Part shown: in pieces, positions 61,383-64,000 of the stretch | Position numbering within the stretch: position 1 is the stretch's first letter | How the letters are laid out: every line of letters starts with the position of its first letter | From: an uncultured Acidimicrobiales bacterium | Lineage (GTDB): Bacteria > Actinomycetota > Acidimicrobiia > Acidimicrobiales > SHLQ01 | Direction: 5' to 3' | Length of the DNA: 64,000 nucleotides | Assembly (NCBI GenBank): GCA_937922235.1 | Contig: CAKZVC010000014.1 | Coordinates: 1-64,000 of the forward strand | The notes under the pieces: model-generated | What the model was told of the DNA's origin: nothing | The model's database searches: none | Seen by the model: only the letters and a program-made list of their open reading frames with translations | Program-made: the position numbers and the translations under genes

Positions 61383-62786
61383 CTAGGCGGGGTGGAGGTT
61401 GGGTGTTGCGCCGAGCGAGAAGCCGACGACCGCGCCGTTGTGGTCGTCGGCGTTTCGGGCCCAGGTGGTGCCGCCGTGCAGCTCGGCTACACGCTTGACG
61501 ATTGCGAGGCCAATGCCGTTGCCTGGGCGGGTTCGAGCAGTCGGTGAACGATAGAACCGGTCAAAGACGTGTTGAAGGTCCTCGGCGGGGATCCCCTCAC
61601 CACGATCACGAACCTCGATCTTGCCGCCGGTAACCGTGATGGTGACCGGAGAGCCCTCGGTCGAGTACTTCACAGCGTTGTCGATGAGGTTCGAAACAGC
61701 TCGGCGGGTCATGCGGATCCGCATGGGGAACGCCGCATCGGTGCCGCTCGCGATGACCTCGATCGATCGACCGCTCCGTTGCTCGTGCATAGCGGCGACC
61801 TCGTCAACAAGCGCCGGAAGCGACTGTTCGACGAGCTCCTCCTCAGTACCGGTTGGATCGGTCGCCAGCACGACGAGCTCGGTGACCAGCTCGCTCAGCT
61901 TTTCGACCTCGAGCGCAGAGGTTGCCAGCAGATCCTGGCGCTGGGCTTCGGGGAGATCTGGTCGCGAATCAAGGAGATCGAGCTTCAGGCGAAGGCTCGT
62001 AAGCGGCGTTCGCAATTCGTGGCTCGCATCAGCCACAAGACGCTGCTGTTGGTTTCGGCTGAGCTCAAGCGCCGAGAGCATTTGGTTGAACGACGTCGCA
62101 AGGTCGCCGACCTCGTCGCTTCGGGTCACTTCGATCGGCGATGGCAGCTCCGGTCCGAACGACATCTCGCGAGCAGCTCCCGCTACTTGCGTTATCGGCG
62201 CGCTCAGGCGACGGGCCACGAGCGCCCCAAGAAGCGCAGCAAGCGCAATACCAGCAAGGCTCGCCCCAATGATCTGCTGGCGAAGCCGCATCAGCCCCGA
62301 CTCAAGATCTTCAATGTTTCGTGCGACCTGAACCACACCGGTAACCGGGCCGCGCCGGATCGGGGCCACGGCCATGCGGTAACGCTCGCCGTCAATCTCA
62401 ACCGTCGAGAGCGTCGTTGGGGAATCTGCCGTGACCCCAACAGCTTCGGGAAGCCCCTGGTCTATCGCCAGCTCACCTTCGAGCGTCACACGGATTCGGG
62501 TGAACAGTCGATCGTCAGCGGCACCCCCACCAACGCCAAGTGCAAGCGGCTGTGCCGGTCGATTGGGCGCAAGACCCGGGCCACGTCGGTCTGCACCCTG
62601 TATGCCGCGAAGTGACCCTGCGCCGCGCACAAACTCGCGGGGCTGATCTACCACTCGAATCAGGCTCTCATCAACATCGCTGCGCTGCTGGCTGGCAGAC
62701 AACACCCAGAACGCCGCCGCCATGCCGATGATCGCGATTGCGGCTGCAGCGCCGACGGTTAGCGCAAGTCGTGATTGCAGTTTCAT
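61383..62786 (-). CDS. Sensor histidine kinase, MprB/TcrY-like
   Basis: A 467-residue membrane kinase. Two helices (about 5-30 and 170-190) bracket an extracytoplasmic sensor domain of about 135 residues; then a HAMP segment (RRLSAPITQVAGAAREM), the phosphoacceptor His in DASHELRTPLTSLR, and the ATP domain with NLIDNAVKYS, DRGEGIP and GNGIGLAIVKR. The start overlaps the regulator stop (ATGA). The sensed signal is unknown. Confidence 0.93.
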   Translation of the reverse strand: MKLQSRLALTVGAAAAIAIIGMAAAFWVLSASQQRSDVDESLIRVVDQPREFVRGAGSLRGIQGADRRGPGLAPNRPAQPLALGVGGGAADDRLFTRIRVTLEGELAIDQGLPEAVGVTADSPTTLSTVEIDGERYRMAVAPIRRGPVTGVVQVARNIEDLESGLMRLRQQIIGASLAGIALAALLGALVARRLSAPITQVAGAAREMSFGPELPSPIEVTRSDEVGDLATSFNQMLSALELSRNQQQRLVADASHELRTPLTSLRLKLDLLDSRPDLPEAQRQDLLATSALEVEKLSELVTELVVLATDPTGTEEELVEQSLPALVDEVAAMHEQRSGRSIEVIASGTDAAFPMRIRMTRRAVSNLIDNAVKYSTEGSPVTITVTGGKIEVRDRGEGIPAEDLQHVFDRFYRSPTARTRPGNGIGLAIVKRVAELHGGTTWARNADDHNGAVVGFSLGATPNLHPA

Positions 62787-63478
62787 GAGGCTGACCGGGC
62801 GACGTACCCAACGCCACGCTTGGTGAAGATCAGGCGCGATTCGCCATCACTCTCCAGCTTCTTGCGAAGCGATGAAATGAACACCTCGAGGCTGTTTGAG
62901 GTGCTCTCATCGTCGAACCCCCACACGGCCAACTGGATGTCGACGCGTTCGAGGACCCGTTCCTTACTGGCGAGCAGATGCTCGAGCAGGTCAAACTCGA
63001 TCTTTGTCAGCTCAACCTCACGCTCGCCCCTCACGACACGACGAGTTCGTCGGTCGAGTGAAAGGTCGTCGAGCGAAAGCACATCCTCTCCATCGGCCTC
63101 GACCTCCACATCAAAAGCACGAAGCAACGCCCGGATGCGCGCCAGCAGCTCGGCGAGCGCAAACGGCTTCGGCAGGTAATCGTCGGCGCCCGCATCGAGC
63201 CCAGACACCCGATCCCGAACTTCGTGACGAGCAGTAAGCATGAGCACAGGACCCGCAAACCCCGCCGACCGAAGCTGACGACAGGTTTCGATGCCGTCGA
63301 TTCCGGGAAGGTTCAAATCGAGCACGACCAAATCGACCCCGCCACCGGCCAGAACGACCAGACCGTCCTCGCCGCGGTCGACACCGGTCACCCGGTACGA
63401 CTGCACGTCAAGCACCACTTCGAGCGCCTCACGGACACCTTGGTCGTCTTCGATAATCAACACGTGCGGGGTTGCCAT
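62783..63478 (-). CDS. OmpR-family response regulator
   Basis: A 231-residue regulator. Receiver domain: acidic pair in IIEDDQG, phospho-Asp in VVLDLNLPG (about residue 54), Thr in MLTARHE and Lys in YLPKPFA. The C-terminal winged helix spans about 130-228 (LTKIEFDLLEHLLA, SLRKKLE, TKRGVGYV). It forms one operon with the kinase. CTGAAGG repeats in the 200-bp divergent region (63515-63561) are candidate binding sites. Confidence 0.94.
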   Translation of the reverse strand: MATPHVLIIEDDQGVREALEVVLDVQSYRVTGVDRGEDGLVVLAGGGVDLVVLDLNLPGIDGIETCRQLRSAGFAGPVLMLTARHEVRDRVSGLDAGADDYLPKPFALAELLARIRALLRAFDVEVEADGEDVLSLDDLSLDRRTRRVVRGEREVELTKIEFDLLEHLLASKERVLERVDIQLAVWGFDDESTSNSLEVFISSLRKKLESDGESRLIFTKRGVGYVARSAS

Positions 63479-63514
63479 ACACTCACGACGTTAGTGACCA
63501 AACCTAAGAGAAGA

Positions 63515-63561
63515 CTGAAGGAGGTGAGAGCAACCTGAAGGTTCTTACTTTGCCTTCAGGT
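63515..63561. promoter_or_regulatory. CTGAAGG repeats between the two-component operon and the divergent gene
   Basis: CTGAAGG occurs at 63515-63521 and 63535-63541, 20 bp apart (two helical turns), and its complement at 63553-63559. The last two extend to ACCTGAAGG / CCTTCAGGT, 9-bp inverted arms with an 11-base gap. This fits a response regulator dimer site controlling both directions. The assignment to the neighbouring regulator is inference. Confidence 0.5.
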
Positions 63562-63678
63562 ACTCATCAGGAACAGCTTGTTTGGACATCAGATTCTCTT
63601 ATCCGTGACGACGTTTGATGTTTACACCGCACAGAGCGGTCGCCTCCCCGGAGGTTTCGTCGCACAAGGAACACGACC

Positions 63679-64000
63679 ATGAAGAATCTGAAGAACCTCT
63701 CCCTCATCACCGGTGGCGCTCTTGGCGCAGCCGCGCTCACCTTGGGAGCAGCAGGCGTCGCCGGCGCTCAAGAAGACGGCCCAACGCTCGAGGACCCGGC
63801 ACCAGTTGAAGATGTCGTCGACAGTGACGATGCTCGGCCTGAGCGTGGTGAACGCGGCGAGCGTCGTCGTGCCAACCGCCAAGCAGCGATCGAACAGCTT
63901 GTCGAAGACGGCGTGCTCACCGAGTCGCAGGTCGACAGCGCCGAAGACGTTCGTGCAGCACTACAGGAGCAGCGTCAAGCCAAGAAGGCTGAGCGGTTGG
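63679..64000 (+). CDS. Secreted charged protein, start only (partial)
   Basis: The first 107 codons of a protein that runs past the right edge. The signal peptide ends near residue 30 (GAAGVAGAQ). The mature part begins acidic, then turns into an Arg/Glu/Gln-rich helical stretch (RPERGERGERRRANRQ, QEQRQAKKAER) with a possible short repeat around IEQLVEDGVLTESQVDS. It diverges from the two-component operon and may be its target. I do not recognise the family. Confidence 0.8.
   Translation, partial: MKNLKNLSLITGGALGAAALTLGAAGVAGAQEDGPTLEDPAPVEDVVDSDDARPERGERGERRRANRQAAIEQLVEDGVLTESQVDSAEDVRAALQEQRQAKKAERL

Overview
The window is a GC-rich, densely coded stretch of a bacterial chromosome. The gene content points to a high-GC Gram-positive (Actinobacteria), most likely a marine Acidimicrobiia or Ilumatobacter-like organism. 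The pointers are a DUF222/13E12-type HNH gene, an LprG-like lipoprotein next to a P55-like exporter, PASTA and Excalibur domains, many lipoproteins with Thr-rich linkers, frequent ATGA start/stop overlaps and several promoters placed so that the mRNA would be leaderless. The taxonomic call is inference; no rRNA gene is present. I saw no tRNA, CRISPR array, transposase, prophage or replication origin.

Layout. 1-5.9 kb: a cut-off zinc alcohol dehydrogenase, a GH5 glycosidase lipoprotein with an inserted domain, a luciferase-like monooxygenase, a small membrane protein, a methyltransferase and an HNH endonuclease. 6.0-7.1 kb: an azoreductase and HxlR regulator operon behind a tandem operator, resembling the YodB/AzoR1 quinone-stress circuit. 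7.1-10.4 kb: an ECF sigma factor coupled to a very large membrane-anchored partner. 10.5-12.9 kb: an aldo/keto reductase and MetY. 13.0-14.9 kb: two tandem PASTA proteins and a decayed third copy. 14.9-21.6 kb: the phenylacetate operon paaZ-A-D-B-C-X-K, without paaE, with a recognisable promoter and candidate PaaX operator.

21.7-24.7 kb: an LprG-like lipoprotein and an MFS exporter (the mycobacterial lprG-P55 arrangement) whose exporter carries an unusual repeat-rich C-terminal extension. 24.7-28.5 kb: a degenerate GGDEF protein that keeps its c-di-GMP I-site, then the TldD/TldE protease pair. 28.6-35.7 kb: a hotdog thioesterase, a MerR-glyoxalase fusion with a MerR-type promoter, a methyltransferase, a secreted propeller protein, DXS and a tail-anchored shikimate-kinase-like protein. 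35.7-45.6 kb: a frameshifted membrane protein, a cyclophilin lipoprotein, an M20 peptidase, a small P-loop NTPase, an EamA transporter, two alpha/beta hydrolases and a sulfite-oxidase-family enzyme.

45.7-52.3 kb is a cell-surface block: a CapA-like protein, a duplicated Spondin_N protein, a processive GT2 synthase and an Excalibur-GH26 glycosidase, followed by a repeat-filled intergenic region. 52.3-57.5 kb: a class III CoA-transferase, a HAD phosphatase and two tandem lipoproteins that join a c-type heme domain to a PHM-like dicopper monooxygenase with every copper ligand present. 57.5-64 kb: an M3 oligopeptidase, SelO, an OmpR-type two-component system and, divergent from it, the start of a secreted charged protein.

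The strongest leads are the paired heme c-PHM-like lipoproteins, the LprG/MFS locus with its C-terminal repeat domain, the GT2/GH26 polysaccharide pair, the inactive GGDEF with intact I-site, and the three regulatory regions in front of azoR, paaZ and the MerR gene.
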